DNA of 34,370 bases from Pseudomonas reidholzensis. GTDB lineage: Bacteria > Pseudomonadota > Gammaproteobacteria > Pseudomonadales > Pseudomonadaceae. A model generated the notes under the pieces. The model worked only from the letters and a program-made list of their open reading frames with translations. It did not search any database and was not told the DNA's origin. Within the stretch, counting starts at the first letter, position 1. Every line of letters begins with the position of its first letter. The stretch is taken from assembly GCF_900536025.1 (NCBI RefSeq), contig NZ_UNOZ01000036.1, positions 1-34,370 on the forward strand, given 5' to 3'. Position numbers and translations under genes: made by a program. Positions 15,013-22,693 of this stretch are shown piece by piece.

Positions 15013-16956
15013 TCAGGTGCGGAAGCGGCGCACCAGGGTGTCCAGCTCGTTGGACAGCCCAGCCAGGCTCTCGGAGTCCAACCGTGCGGCGTGAGCCAGC
15101 TCGGCCACCAACTGCGCATCGCCATGAATCTGGCTGATGTGGCGATTGATGTCTTCCGCGACCTGATGCTGCTCCTCGGCCGCCGTGGCGATCTGGGTGT
15201 TCATGTCGCGGATCACGTCGACCGACTCGCGAATCTGCCCGAAGCTGTCGCGCGCCAGGCCAATGCGGCTCACCGACTGCTGCGACACATCCAGGCTGGC
15301 GTGCATCTGCTGGGCGACTTCGGCGGTGCGGCTGGCCAGGTTGCCGAGCAGGCCGTCGATTTCCGCCGTGGAGTCGGCCGTGCGCTTGGCCAGGGCCCGC
15401 ACCTCGTCCGCGACCACGGCAAACCCGCGACCCTGCTCGCCGGCCCGGGCCGCCTCGATGGCTGCGTTGAGTGCCAGCAGGTTGGTCTGCTCGGCGATCG
15501 AGCGGATGGTGCCGAGGATCGACTGGATGGCGTTGCTGTCACGCTCCAGTTGCTGGATCGACTGGGCCGATTGTTCGATTTCCTGGCTCAGGCGATCAAC
15601 GCTCTGCACCGCCGCGTCGATCTGCTGCTGGCCTTCGCGGGCCTGCTGCTGACCGCTGTCGGCCGACTGCGCGGCCTGGCTGCACGAGCGCGCGACTTCG
15701 TTGGCGGTGGCGACCATCTCGTGGAAGGCGGTCGAGACCATGTCCACCGCTTCGCGCTGGCGCCCGGCCGCTTCGGCCATGTCGCTGGAGACGCGGGTGG
15801 AGCTGGTGGAGGTGGTGAGGATCTTCCCGGCGGCGGCGCCGATGTGCTGGATCAGGCTGCGGATCGCTCCGAGGAACTGGTTGAACCAGCTGGCCAGTTG
15901 CGCGGTTTCGTCGCGGCCGCGAATCTCCAGGCTGCGGGTCAGGTCGCCTTCGCCTTGGGCGATGTCTTCCAGGCCGCTGGTCACGCTATTGATAGGTCGC
16001 ACGATGAGCTTGGCGAAGGCGGCGCCGACCACGGCGAAGATCGCCGCCAGGACCAGGGCAATGGTGCCGATCAGCCAGGTCAGGCGGGTGGTGGTCTGCA
16101 TCACTTCGCTCTGGTGGATCAGGCCGATGAAGGTCCAGCCCAGCTGCTCGTCGGGGTAGACGTTGGCCATGTAGCGCTCGCCATTGATCTCGACTTCGAC
16201 CAGGCCCTTGCCGGCCTTGGCCAGTTGCGCGTAGCCCTCGCCAAAACTGTTCAGCTGCTTGAAGTTGTGGCTGGCGTCACGCGGGTCGACCATCACGTTG
16301 CCGTTGCTTTCGACCAGCATCAGGTAGCCGCTTTCGCCGAGCTTGATCTTCTTGACGATGTCGGTAAGGCCGTTCAGCGTCACGTCGATGTTGACCACAC
16401 CGCCGGGGCTGCCCAGCTGGTTGGGCACCGTGCGCACGGTACTGACCAGCACCGCGTCATCGGCCGCCCAGTAATAGGCGCCGGTACGCACGGTCTTGCC
16501 AGGGTTGGCCATGGCCAACTGGTACCAGGGGCGGGTGCGCGGGTCATAGTTGGAGAACTTCTGCCCCGCCGGCCAGCCGATGTAACCACCGTCGTTGACC
16601 CCGTAGGACAGGTAGGCATAGGCAGGGTGCGACTCTGCCAGGCGGGTGAAGAACTCGAGTACCTTGCTGTCCTGTTCGCCCAGCACATTGGACGGGCTGG
16701 TAGTCAGGTACTTGTTCAGGTCGTTGCCGGTGGCGCTGATCAGCGGTTGCGAGGCCAGGTAGTTGACGTTCTGGTCGATACCCTGGAAGAAGATATTCAT
16801 CGCGTTGCTGACCTGACGGATCTCTCGGCTGCTGTTGTCGAGGAAATCGTCGCGGGCTTCACCGCGCAGGTTGACCACCACCAGTGTGGCGACGAGGACG
16901 ATGGGCAGGCCGGCAATGACGGCAAAGGCCCAGGTCAGTTTTTGCTTGATGTTCAT
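15013..16956 (-). CDS. Methyl-accepting chemotaxis protein with dCache ligand domain
   Basis: Transmembrane chemoreceptor of 647 aa. The N-terminal TM helix (WAFAVIAGLPIVLVATLVVV) is followed by a periplasmic dCache domain of about 250 residues containing YDPRTRPWYQLA and TGAYYWAADDAVLVST, the sort of pocket seen in amino-acid and amine-sensing receptors. A second TM (LIGTIALVLAAIFAVVGAAF), a HAMP domain (IVRPINSVTSGLEDIAQGEG) and a cytoplasmic signalling domain with the hairpin tip EQTNLLALNAAIEAARAGEQ follow. The start at 16956 (MNIKQKL) puts TM1 at the N-terminus; the frame is open 28 codons further. The ligand is not determined by what I can see. It stands alone, with no che genes nearby. 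Confidence 0.92.
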   Translation of the reverse strand: MNIKQKLTWAFAVIAGLPIVLVATLVVVNLRGEARDDFLDNSSREIRQVSNAMNIFFQGIDQNVNYLASQPLISATGNDLNKYLTTSPSNVLGEQDSKVLEFFTRLAESHPAYAYLSYGVNDGGYIGWPAGQKFSNYDPRTRPWYQLAMANPGKTVRTGAYYWAADDAVLVSTVRTVPNQLGSPGGVVNIDVTLNGLTDIVKKIKLGESGYLMLVESNGNVMVDPRDASHNFKQLNSFGEGYAQLAKAGKGLVEVEINGERYMANVYPDEQLGWTFIGLIHQSEVMQTTTRLTWLIGTIALVLAAIFAVVGAAFAKLIVRPINSVTSGLEDIAQGEGDLTRSLEIRGRDETAQLASWFNQFLGAIRSLIQHIGAAAGKILTTSTSSTRVSSDMAEAAGRQREAVDMVSTAFHEMVATANEVARSCSQAAQSADSGQQQAREGQQQIDAAVQSVDRLSQEIEQSAQSIQQLERDSNAIQSILGTIRSIAEQTNLLALNAAIEAARAGEQGRGFAVVADEVRALAKRTADSTAEIDGLLGNLASRTAEVAQQMHASLDVSQQSVSRIGLARDSFGQIRESVDVIRDMNTQIATAAEEQHQVAEDINRHISQIHGDAQLVAELAHAARLDSESLAGLSNELDTLVRRFRT

Positions 16957-17034
16957 CCATGCTCCCGGTGTTTTTCTTGTCGTACGCGTGTGGCAGGTAA
17001 CAAGGGCATCGGCAGCGGGAGATTTTTGTGTAGC

Positions 17035-17068
17035 AAACACGCCGTAATTATTGGATTAAGGCGTGTTT
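17035..17068. promoter_or_regulatory. Inverted repeat between cueR and the chemoreceptor gene
   Basis: AAACACGCC (17035-17043) and GGCGTGTTT (17060-17068) are perfectly complementary, and inside them TAAT and ATTA also pair. It lies about 70 bp past the cueR stop and 79 bp upstream of the chemoreceptor start, both on the minus strand. It could be the cueR terminator (weak U content) or an operator for the chemoreceptor. Confidence 0.5.
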
Positions 17069-17137
17069 GATGACTATTCGGTCGCGTTTAGGCTATTACG
17101 GCATACCAAGATTTAGCTGCCGACCGGGTTGCCCAGG

Positions 17138-17542
17138 TCAGCGACAGCAGCCCTTGCCGTTGGCCAGGTCCTTGAGGATCGGACAGTCGGGCCGGTCATC
17201 GCCGTGGCAATGGGCAACCAGCTCGCCCAGGGTGTCGCGCAGGCTGACCAGCTCTTCGATCCGCTTGTTGAGGGCCTCGATATGCTCGATGGCGAGGGCC
17301 TTCACATCGCCGCTGGCGCGCTGGCGGTCCTGCCACAGGGTGAGCAGCTTGGCCACCTCATCGAGGGAAAACCCCAGGTCACGTGAGCGCTTGATGAACG
17401 CCAGGCTGTGCAGGTCTTCCTGCTGGTACAGGCGATAGCCACTGTCGCTGCGCTGGGCCGGCTTGAGCAGGCCGATCGACTCGTAGTAGCGGATCATCTT
17501 GCTGCTGAGCCCGCTGCGCCGGGCGGCCTGGCCGATGTTCAT
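17138..17542 (-). CDS. cueR: CueR, MerR-family Cu(I)-responsive activator
   Basis: MerR-family sensor of 134 aa that activates copper-export promoters when it binds Cu(I) (also Ag/Au in the family). Visible: N-terminal MerR helix-turn-helix (MNIGQAARRSGLSSKMIRYYESIGLL), the dimerisation helix, and the metal loop with Cys112 and Cys120 (C-x7-C in CHGDDRPDC). Ser77 is present, the residue that marks monovalent-metal selectivity. These positions coincide with the numbering of E. coli CueR. Start 17542 is fixed by the family N-terminus and an AGGAGG site; the ATG overlaps the copA stop codon as ATGA, so it is translationally coupled to copA and made from the copA promoter it is expected to activate. 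Confidence 0.95.
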   Translation of the reverse strand: MNIGQAARRSGLSSKMIRYYESIGLLKPAQRSDSGYRLYQQEDLHSLAFIKRSRDLGFSLDEVAKLLTLWQDRQRASGDVKALAIEHIEALNKRIEELVSLRDTLGELVAHCHGDDRPDCPILKDLANGKGCCR

Positions 17543-19938
17543 GCGTCCTCCTGCTGGCTGTCGGCGGGGCTCCAGGTCTTCAGCCACAGGGCGTTGCTGA
17601 CCACGCTGACACTCGACAGCGCCATGGCGGCGCCGGCCAGTACCGGGTTGAGCAGGCCGAACGCGGCGAGGGGGATGCCGATCAGGTTGTAGATAAAGGC
17701 CCAGAACAGGTTCTGGCGAATTTTTGCATAGGTCTTGCGGCTGATTTCCAGGGCGGCGGGCACCAGCCGTGGGTCGCCGCGCATCAGGGTGATGCCGGCC
17801 GCCTGCATGGCCACGTCGGTGCCACCGCCCATGGCGATGCCGATGTCGGCAGCGGCCAGTGCCGGGGCGTCGTTGATGCCGTCGCCGACCATGGCGACCA
17901 CGCCGCTGCGCTTGAGCGCGGTAACGGTGGCGGCCTTGTCGGCGGGCAGCACTTCGGCATGCACGTCATCGATGCCCAGCGCCTCGGCGACAACCTTGGC
18001 ACTGCCACGGTTGTCGCCGGTCAGCAGGTGGCTGCTGATGCCGCGGCCATGCAGGGCGCGGATCGCCTGCTCGGCGCCCGGCTTGAGGCTGTCGCCGAAG
18101 GCGAACAGGCCGAGTACGCGGGGCGCTGGCGCTTGCTCGATGAGCCACGACAGGGTGCGCCCTTCGGCTTCCCAGGCCTGCGCCTTGTCGGCCAGCCCGC
18201 CAGGCTGCAGGTGGCTCTCATCGAGCAGGCGCCGATTGCCCAGCGCCAGCTGGCGGCCGTCGACCTGGCCGGCGATGCCACGACCGGTGAGGGACTGGCT
18301 GTCGCTGACCGGCGGGACCTCCAGCGCCTGCTCGGTGCAGGCCTCCAGAACCGCCTTGGCCAAGGGGTGCTCGCTGCCACGTTGCAGGGCACCGGCCAGG
18401 CGCAGCAGCTCGGCGTCGTCGGCACCGGTTGCCTGGCTGTGGACGATGCGCGGGCTGCCCGAGGTGAGCGTGCCGGTCTTGTCGAACACCACGCGGTTCA
18501 CCGCATGGGCGCGCTCCAGCGCTTCGGCGTCCTTGATCAGGATACCGTGCCGGGCGGCGACGCCGGTGCCGGCCATGATCGCCGCCGGGGTCGCCAGGCC
18601 GAGTGCGCAAGGGCAGGCGATGACCAGCACCGCCACGGCGTTGATCAGGGCGGTTTCGATCGGCGCGCCCGCCAGCCACCAGCCGAGCAAGGTGATCAGC
18701 GCGATCACCAGTACCGCCGGGACGAACACCTGGCTGACCCGGTCGACCAGCTTCTGGATCGGTGCCTTGGCCGCCTGGGCGTCCTCGACCAACCGTATGA
18801 TCCGCGCCAGTACGGTCTCGGTGCCCAGTGCCAGGGTCTTCACCAGCAGGCGGCCCTCGCCATTGATGGCGCCGCCGGTCACCCGGTCGCCGGGCTGCTT
18901 GGGCACGGGCAGGCTTTCGCCACTGATCAGTGCCTCGTCGGCGTGGCTGCTGCCCTCGAGCACTTCGCCATCGACCGGGAAGCGCTCGCCGGGCTTGACC
19001 AGCACCGGGTCACCCAGGCGCAGTTGGCTGATCGCGACGTCTTCTTCGCGGCCATCTACCACGCGCACGGCTCGCTCCGGGCGCAACGCCTCGAGCGCCC
19101 GGATGGCGCTGGCGGTCTGGCGTTTGGCGCGGCTCTCCAGGTACTTGCCGAGCAGGACCAGGGCGATGACCACCGCCGAGGCCTCGAAATACAGGTGCGG
19201 GGTCATCCCGGCAGGCGCCCTGGCCCATTCGTACAGGCTCAGGCCATAGCCGGCGCTGGTGCCCAAGGCGACCAGCAGGTCCATGTTGCCGGCCCCGGCA
19301 CGCACGGCCTTCCAGGCCGCGACAAAAAAGCGGGCACCCAGGATGAACTGCACCGGCGTGGCCAGCAGGAACTGGGCCCAGGCCGGCAGCATCCAGTGCA
19401 GGCCGAACGGCTGGACGATCATCGGCAGCACCAGGGGCAGCGCCAGCAGCACCGCTGCGGCCACTGCCAGGCGCTCGTTGCGCAGGCGCCGATTGGCTTG
19501 GGCCTGGTCATCGCGCTCGGCACGCGGCAGGTCGGCGCTGTAGCCGGCTTTTTCCACCGCTCCGATCAGCGCGCGATCGTCGAGCGCCTTGAACACCTCG
19601 ACATGCGCACGCTCGCTGGCCAGGTTGACGCTGACCTGCTCGACCCCGGGCACTTTGCCCAGGGCCCGTTCGACCCGCCCGGCGCAACTGGCGCAGGTCA
19701 TGCCGCCGATCTGCAGTTCGACGGTGCGGGTCGGCACCTGATAGCCGGCCTGGCGCACGGCATCGACCAGCATCGGCAGGCTGTCGGCCGGGGCATTGAC
19801 CCGGGCCTGTTCGGTGGCGAGGTTGACGCTGACGTGTTCAGCGCCGCTGACCTTGCGCAGGGCGCGCTCGACCCGGCCAGCACAGCTGGCGCAGGTCATG
19901 CCGGCAATCGGCAGGTCGAAAACGGTGGATGCGGACAT
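17539..19938 (-). CDS. copA: CopA, Cu(I)-exporting P1B-type ATPase
   Basis: Inner-membrane copper export ATPase of 799 aa. Two N-terminal heavy-metal-binding domains each carry GMTCASCAGRVERAL (first pair Cys16 and Cys19). Then come about eight TM helices with the transport motif CPC in ACPCALGLATP, the phosphorylated Asp at about 486 in DKTGTLTSG, the SEHPLAKAV His-Pro motif of P1B pumps, and GDGINDAPALAAADIG. The MS..N-x-GxxM..S type C-terminal TM elements (SSVSVVSNALWLK) are those of Cu(I) pumps. Start 19938 has a strong GGAGGAG ribosome-binding site. A CueR-type promoter lies just upstream (19964-19994). Confidence 0.95.
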   Translation of the reverse strand: MSASTVFDLPIAGMTCASCAGRVERALRKVSGAEHVSVNLATEQARVNAPADSLPMLVDAVRQAGYQVPTRTVELQIGGMTCASCAGRVERALGKVPGVEQVSVNLASERAHVEVFKALDDRALIGAVEKAGYSADLPRAERDDQAQANRRLRNERLAVAAAVLLALPLVLPMIVQPFGLHWMLPAWAQFLLATPVQFILGARFFVAAWKAVRAGAGNMDLLVALGTSAGYGLSLYEWARAPAGMTPHLYFEASAVVIALVLLGKYLESRAKRQTASAIRALEALRPERAVRVVDGREEDVAISQLRLGDPVLVKPGERFPVDGEVLEGSSHADEALISGESLPVPKQPGDRVTGGAINGEGRLLVKTLALGTETVLARIIRLVEDAQAAKAPIQKLVDRVSQVFVPAVLVIALITLLGWWLAGAPIETALINAVAVLVIACPCALGLATPAAIMAGTGVAARHGILIKDAEALERAHAVNRVVFDKTGTLTSGSPRIVHSQATGADDAELLRLAGALQRGSEHPLAKAVLEACTEQALEVPPVSDSQSLTGRGIAGQVDGRQLALGNRRLLDESHLQPGGLADKAQAWEAEGRTLSWLIEQAPAPRVLGLFAFGDSLKPGAEQAIRALHGRGISSHLLTGDNRGSAKVVAEALGIDDVHAEVLPADKAATVTALKRSGVVAMVGDGINDAPALAAADIGIAMGGGTDVAMQAAGITLMRGDPRLVPAALEISRKTYAKIRQNLFWAFIYNLIGIPLAAFGLLNPVLAGAAMALSSVSVVSNALWLKTWSPADSQQEDA

Positions 19939-19963
19939 GGCTCTCCTCCTTGGATTGGCCTCC

Positions 19964-19994
19964 AGCATCAACCTTGCCATGCGGTCAAGGTCAA
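19964..19994 (-). promoter_or_regulatory. CueR-type promoter of copA
   Basis: On the minus strand: -35 TTGACC (19989-19994), a 19-bp spacer and -10 GATGCT (19964-19969). The spacer contains the dyad ACCTTG-N9-CAAGGT (19971-19991). The overlong 19-bp spacer with a central dyad is the hallmark of MerR-family promoters and parallels E. coli copA. The TGA stop of the upstream secreted-protein gene lies within this -35. Confidence 0.88.
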
Positions 19995-20377
19995 TAGCCC
20001 AGGCCGGCTCGCTTCAGGTGAAGGCCATCATGGTCCATGGCGATACGGTATTTATTGATCTGGCCCACCTGCAGGTTCAGCCGCTGGTTGTGCTGGTTCT
20101 CCAGCCCCGGCGCGCAGCCAGGCACCTGCCCCGGCAACAGCCGCAGGCGCACGTCGACCGGCCCCGGCGGCAGGTTGAAGGAGGTCGATTGCTCCTGGAA
20201 CAGGCGGCCAGAAAGCTGGTCGTTGAGGTACACGCCGATCTCGCAGGTGGTCGCCACTTCAAGGCGCTCGCGGGAAATGATCAGTACGCTGTAATCGCTG
20301 TTGCCTTCGGCGCTGGCCGCAGGCACCACAGCCAGTGCTCCCAGCACGCCGACAAGGCCCAATGCTGCCTTGATCAT
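19991..20377 (-). CDS. Secreted hypothetical protein embedded in the copper locus
   Basis: Protein of 128 aa with a clear signal peptide (MIKAALGLVGVLGALAVVPA, probable cleavage after ASA at 23). The mature part is about 105 aa, predicted beta-rich, with exactly two cysteines (Cys45 and Cys88) that could form one disulfide, and no Met- or His-rich metal motif. I do not recognise the family. Start 20377 has a CAGGAG ribosome-binding site and places the signal peptide correctly. It sits between the CueR-type promoters of copA (same strand, overlapping its stop codon) and copZ (opposite strand, about 90 bp upstream of its start). Location suggests a link to periplasmic copper or stress, but this is only inference. 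Confidence 0.85.
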   Translation of the reverse strand: MIKAALGLVGVLGALAVVPAASAEGNSDYSVLIISRERLEVATTCEIGVYLNDQLSGRLFQEQSTSFNLPPGPVDVRLRLLPGQVPGCAPGLENQHNQRLNLQVGQINKYRIAMDHDGLHLKRAGLGY

Positions 20378-20464
20378 GATGAATCTCCTGCTTGGCAAGT
20401 CGTCAAAGGCGCAGCTTGGCCGAGCCGCGCGCGGATTTCCAGTCCGGCTGATCGACGCCAGCCC

Positions 20465-20495
20465 TTGACCTTGCCCCGGGGGCAAGCTTGAGACT
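20465..20495 (+). promoter_or_regulatory. CueR-type promoter of copZ
   Basis: TTGACC (20465-20470), 19-bp spacer (20471-20489) and GAGACT (20490-20495). The spacer holds the near-perfect palindrome CTTGCCCC-GGGGGCAAG. It has the same architecture as the copA promoter, so both are predicted CueR targets. Confidence 0.85.
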
Positions 20496-20523
20496 GGGCC
20501 AAACCCTCAAGGAGACAGACCCG

Positions 20524-20721
20524 ATGCACGTATTCAATGTACAAGGCATGACCTGTGGCCATTGCGTCAAAGCCGTCACCACCGCGGTTCAGGGGCAGGA
20601 TGCGGCGGCCAGGGTGGACGTCGACCTGGCCGGCAAGCAGGTGCGCGTCGACAGCCAGTTGCCGGGCGAGACGATCCTCGCGGCGATCCGTGAAGAGGGC
20701 TATCAGGCCGAGCTGGCCTGA
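20524..20721 (+). CDS. copZ: CopZ, Cu(I) metallochaperone
   Basis: Cytoplasmic ferredoxin-like heavy-metal-associated protein of 65 aa. It carries the Cu(I) site MTCGHC (Cys11 and Cys14) near the N-terminus and the conserved GYQAEL-type C-terminal strand. It delivers or buffers Cu(I), most likely to the N-terminal domains of CopA. Start 20524 follows AAGGAG with 8-bp spacing. A GC hairpin (20730-20748) closes the gene. Confidence 0.93.
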   Translation: MHVFNVQGMTCGHCVKAVTTAVQGQDAAARVDVDLAGKQVRVDSQLPGETILAAIREEGYQAELA

Positions 20722-20729
20722 CGGCATGC

Positions 20730-20748
20730 GGGGCCGCCTGGCGGCCCC
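20730..20748 (+). terminator. Hairpin downstream of copZ
   Basis: GGGGCCG (20730-20736) pairs with CGGCCCC (20742-20748) around a 5-nt loop 9 bp after the copZ stop, followed by TATTGTT. It is a plausible intrinsic terminator with a weak U tract. Confidence 0.65.
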
Positions 20749-20828
20749 TATTGTTACAAAGGTTTTCATACCGATGAAGCACAGTGCAGGTAAACTCATC
20801 GACTTGCTTAGCCTGCTATGGATTCCTG

Positions 20829-22010
20829 ATGAACCTGCGTTTTGTGCTGATCCTGGGCGCCCTGAGTGCGTTCGGGCCGTTGGCGATCGACTTCTACCTG
20901 CCCGCCTTCCCGGCCATGGCGCAGGCGTTTCTGACTGACGAAAAACACGTCCAGACCACCCTGGCCGCCTATTTCCTCGGTCTGTCACTCGGTCAACTGG
21001 CCTACGGCCCGGTGGCCGACCGCTTTGGCCGGCGGGTTCCGTTGCTGTTCGGGGTGACCTTGTTCACCCTGGCCTCGCTGGCCTGCGCCTACGCGCCCAA
21101 CCTCGATACGCTGATCGTCGCGCGCTTTGTCCAGGCCCTTGGGGGCTGTGCCGGCATGGTCCTGTCGCGGGCCATCGTCAGCGACAAATGCGACCCGATT
21201 GCCTCGGCCAAGGTGTTCTCCCAGTTGATGCTGGTGATGGGCCTGGCGCCAATCCTGGCGCCGATGCTCGGTGGGGTGCTGGTCAACCTGGCGGGCTGGC
21301 AGTCGATCTTCCTCACCCTCAGCCTGTTCAGTGCCGCTTGCCTGCTGGCCGTGAGCCTCGGGCTGCCAGAGAGCATGCCGGCCGACATGCCGCGCCAGCC
21401 GCTGTCGGGCGCGCTGCGCCAATACCTGAGCCTGCTGGGGGATCGGGTGTTCATTGGTCATGCGCTGACCGGTGGCACCGCGATTGCCGGTATGTTCGCC
21501 TACATCGCCGCCTCGCCGTTCGTCTTCATCAAGCTGTATGGCGTGCCGGCCGAGCACTACGGCTGGTTGTTCGGCGTCAACGCCGCCGGCTTCATCCTGG
21601 CGGCGCAGGTCAATGCCCGGCTGCTGTCCAAGCGGGGCCCTGCCTTGCTGTTGAGCCGAGCCGTGTGGGTGTACCTGGTGTCGGGGTTGCTGGTGCTCGG
21701 CGTGGCGGCACTGCACCTTGCGCAGTTGTGGCCACTGCTGGTGCCGTTGTTCGTGTGCATTGCCAGCCTGGGCTGCATCATTCCCAATGCGTCCGCCTGC
21801 GCCATGAGCGGTCAGGGCGCGCGGGCCGGTAGCGCCTCGGCGTTGATGGGCTGCCTGCAGTTCAGCGTCGCCGCCGGCGCGGCGGCGTTGGTCAGCCTGC
21901 TGCACGATGGCAGCGCGGTGCCGATGGCGCTGGTCATCAGCCTGTGCGGTGCGCTGGTGGTCAGTGTCGCGATGCTGACCCGCCGCTTGCAGGCCAAGCG
22001 TCAGGGCTGA
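20829..22010 (+). CDS. Bcr/CflA family drug-resistance MFS transporter
   Basis: Inner-membrane drug:proton antiporter of the major facilitator superfamily, 393 aa, 12 predicted TM helices. The family signature is clear: TM1 LGALSAFGPLAIDFYLPAFP, then GLSLGQLAYGPVADRFGRR (motif A), and VARFVQALGGCAGMVLSRAIVSD in TM4-5 (motif C region). Substrates in the family include bicyclomycin, sulfonamides and chloramphenicol; the one here cannot be told. Start 20829 (MNLRFVL) places TM1 at the N-terminus. It is not clearly part of the copper unit: a hairpin and about 80 bp separate it from copZ. Confidence 0.92.
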   Translation: MNLRFVLILGALSAFGPLAIDFYLPAFPAMAQAFLTDEKHVQTTLAAYFLGLSLGQLAYGPVADRFGRRVPLLFGVTLFTLASLACAYAPNLDTLIVARFVQALGGCAGMVLSRAIVSDKCDPIASAKVFSQLMLVMGLAPILAPMLGGVLVNLAGWQSIFLTLSLFSAACLLAVSLGLPESMPADMPRQPLSGALRQYLSLLGDRVFIGHALTGGTAIAGMFAYIAASPFVFIKLYGVPAEHYGWLFGVNAAGFILAAQVNARLLSKRGPALLLSRAVWVYLVSGLLVLGVAALHLAQLWPLLVPLFVCIASLGCIIPNASACAMSGQGARAGSASALMGCLQFSVAAGAAALVSLLHDGSAVPMALVISLCGALVVSVAMLTRRLQAKRQG

Positions 22011-22158
22011 ACGAGTGGGGCGCCTGCAGGCGGCTCTCGAGGGTGGCGACGAAGGCGCGTGCCTCGGCCTCGCTGCGAAAGCTCACGACATGCTGATCGA
22101 GCCGTACTTGCCACGGGCAGTTGGGGTGGCGGCTCGACGTACTGACGACAATTTTCAT
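21961..22158 (-). CDS. Small hypothetical protein, antisense-overlapping the Bcr/CflA gene end
   Basis: Protein of 65 aa, MKIVVSTSSRHPNCPWQVRL..., with an RSEAEARAFVATLESRL helix. It is soluble and of unknown function. Start 22158 is chosen because GAGGAA lies about 9 bp upstream. Its last 50 bp overlap the 3' end of the convergent transporter gene. Sequence bias and a good ribosome-binding site favour a real gene, but short length leaves doubt. Confidence 0.65.
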   Translation of the reverse strand: MKIVVSTSSRHPNCPWQVRLDQHVVSFRSEAEARAFVATLESRLQAPHSFSPDAWPASGGSASRH

Positions 22159-22693
22159 CGCGGCATTCCTCAAGAGGACGGGAGCGGCTCCAGTTTAGCG
22201 CTGCTCCAGATGACCGCCATGGCCTGTGGTCGTCTCCTGACTGACGGTCGTGTCGATCGTTTTTCGGTGCTGTGTATCCGCGGGCAGCGGCCCACGCTGT
22301 CAGGCAGACGCTTCGCTTTTGTTTGCCGTACTTGATGAAGTGGGCTGTCGGCCGAGTCCTCGGCGTTCTCTGAGCAAAACACCTCCCTCTGTGGCCAAAG
22401 GCCTCTAAATCGTGGGTCTATGGCGATCATTGGGCAAACGGTGACCCGTTTCCCTGTGCGTGATGACTGCCGAGGGGCGGCATACCCAAGGTGTTTGGCG
22501 GGCCCAGGAGCCCGTTCGAGGACGGGGCGCACGACCTCGAGCGGCTTATACTGGCACCGGCGGCCAGCGCCAGCGAGAGAGATTTCCCCGTCAGGGCGCG
22601 GCAGGTGATGGCTTCCGTCAATCCCGCCGCCGACACCGCGCTGGCAGGCCTGGCCATCGAAACCAGACGTGATCTTGCAGGGAGTTAAAGGTT
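22159..22693. other. Gap without assigned gene upstream of the ArsR-type regulator
   Basis: About 535 bp. Frames here are short, overlap each other and show no family signature. There is an exact palindrome-like GCCGAG-TC-CTCGGC at about 22352-22365 and a TATACT -10-like element at about 22545-22550 upstream of the regulator gene. It could contain a small RNA or a long leader for the 65-aa gene on the minus strand; I see nothing decisive. Confidence 0.5.

Noticed and set aside
16957..17137. Sigma-28 (FliA) promoter of the chemoreceptor
   Set aside because: A TAAA and a CCGA-like sequence occur, but their spacing is far too short for a FliA promoter.
22170..22532. 120-aa gene on the minus strand before the 65-aa gene
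   Set aside because: No ribosome-binding site or family signature, and composition like non-coding sequence. Kept as part of the unassigned gap.
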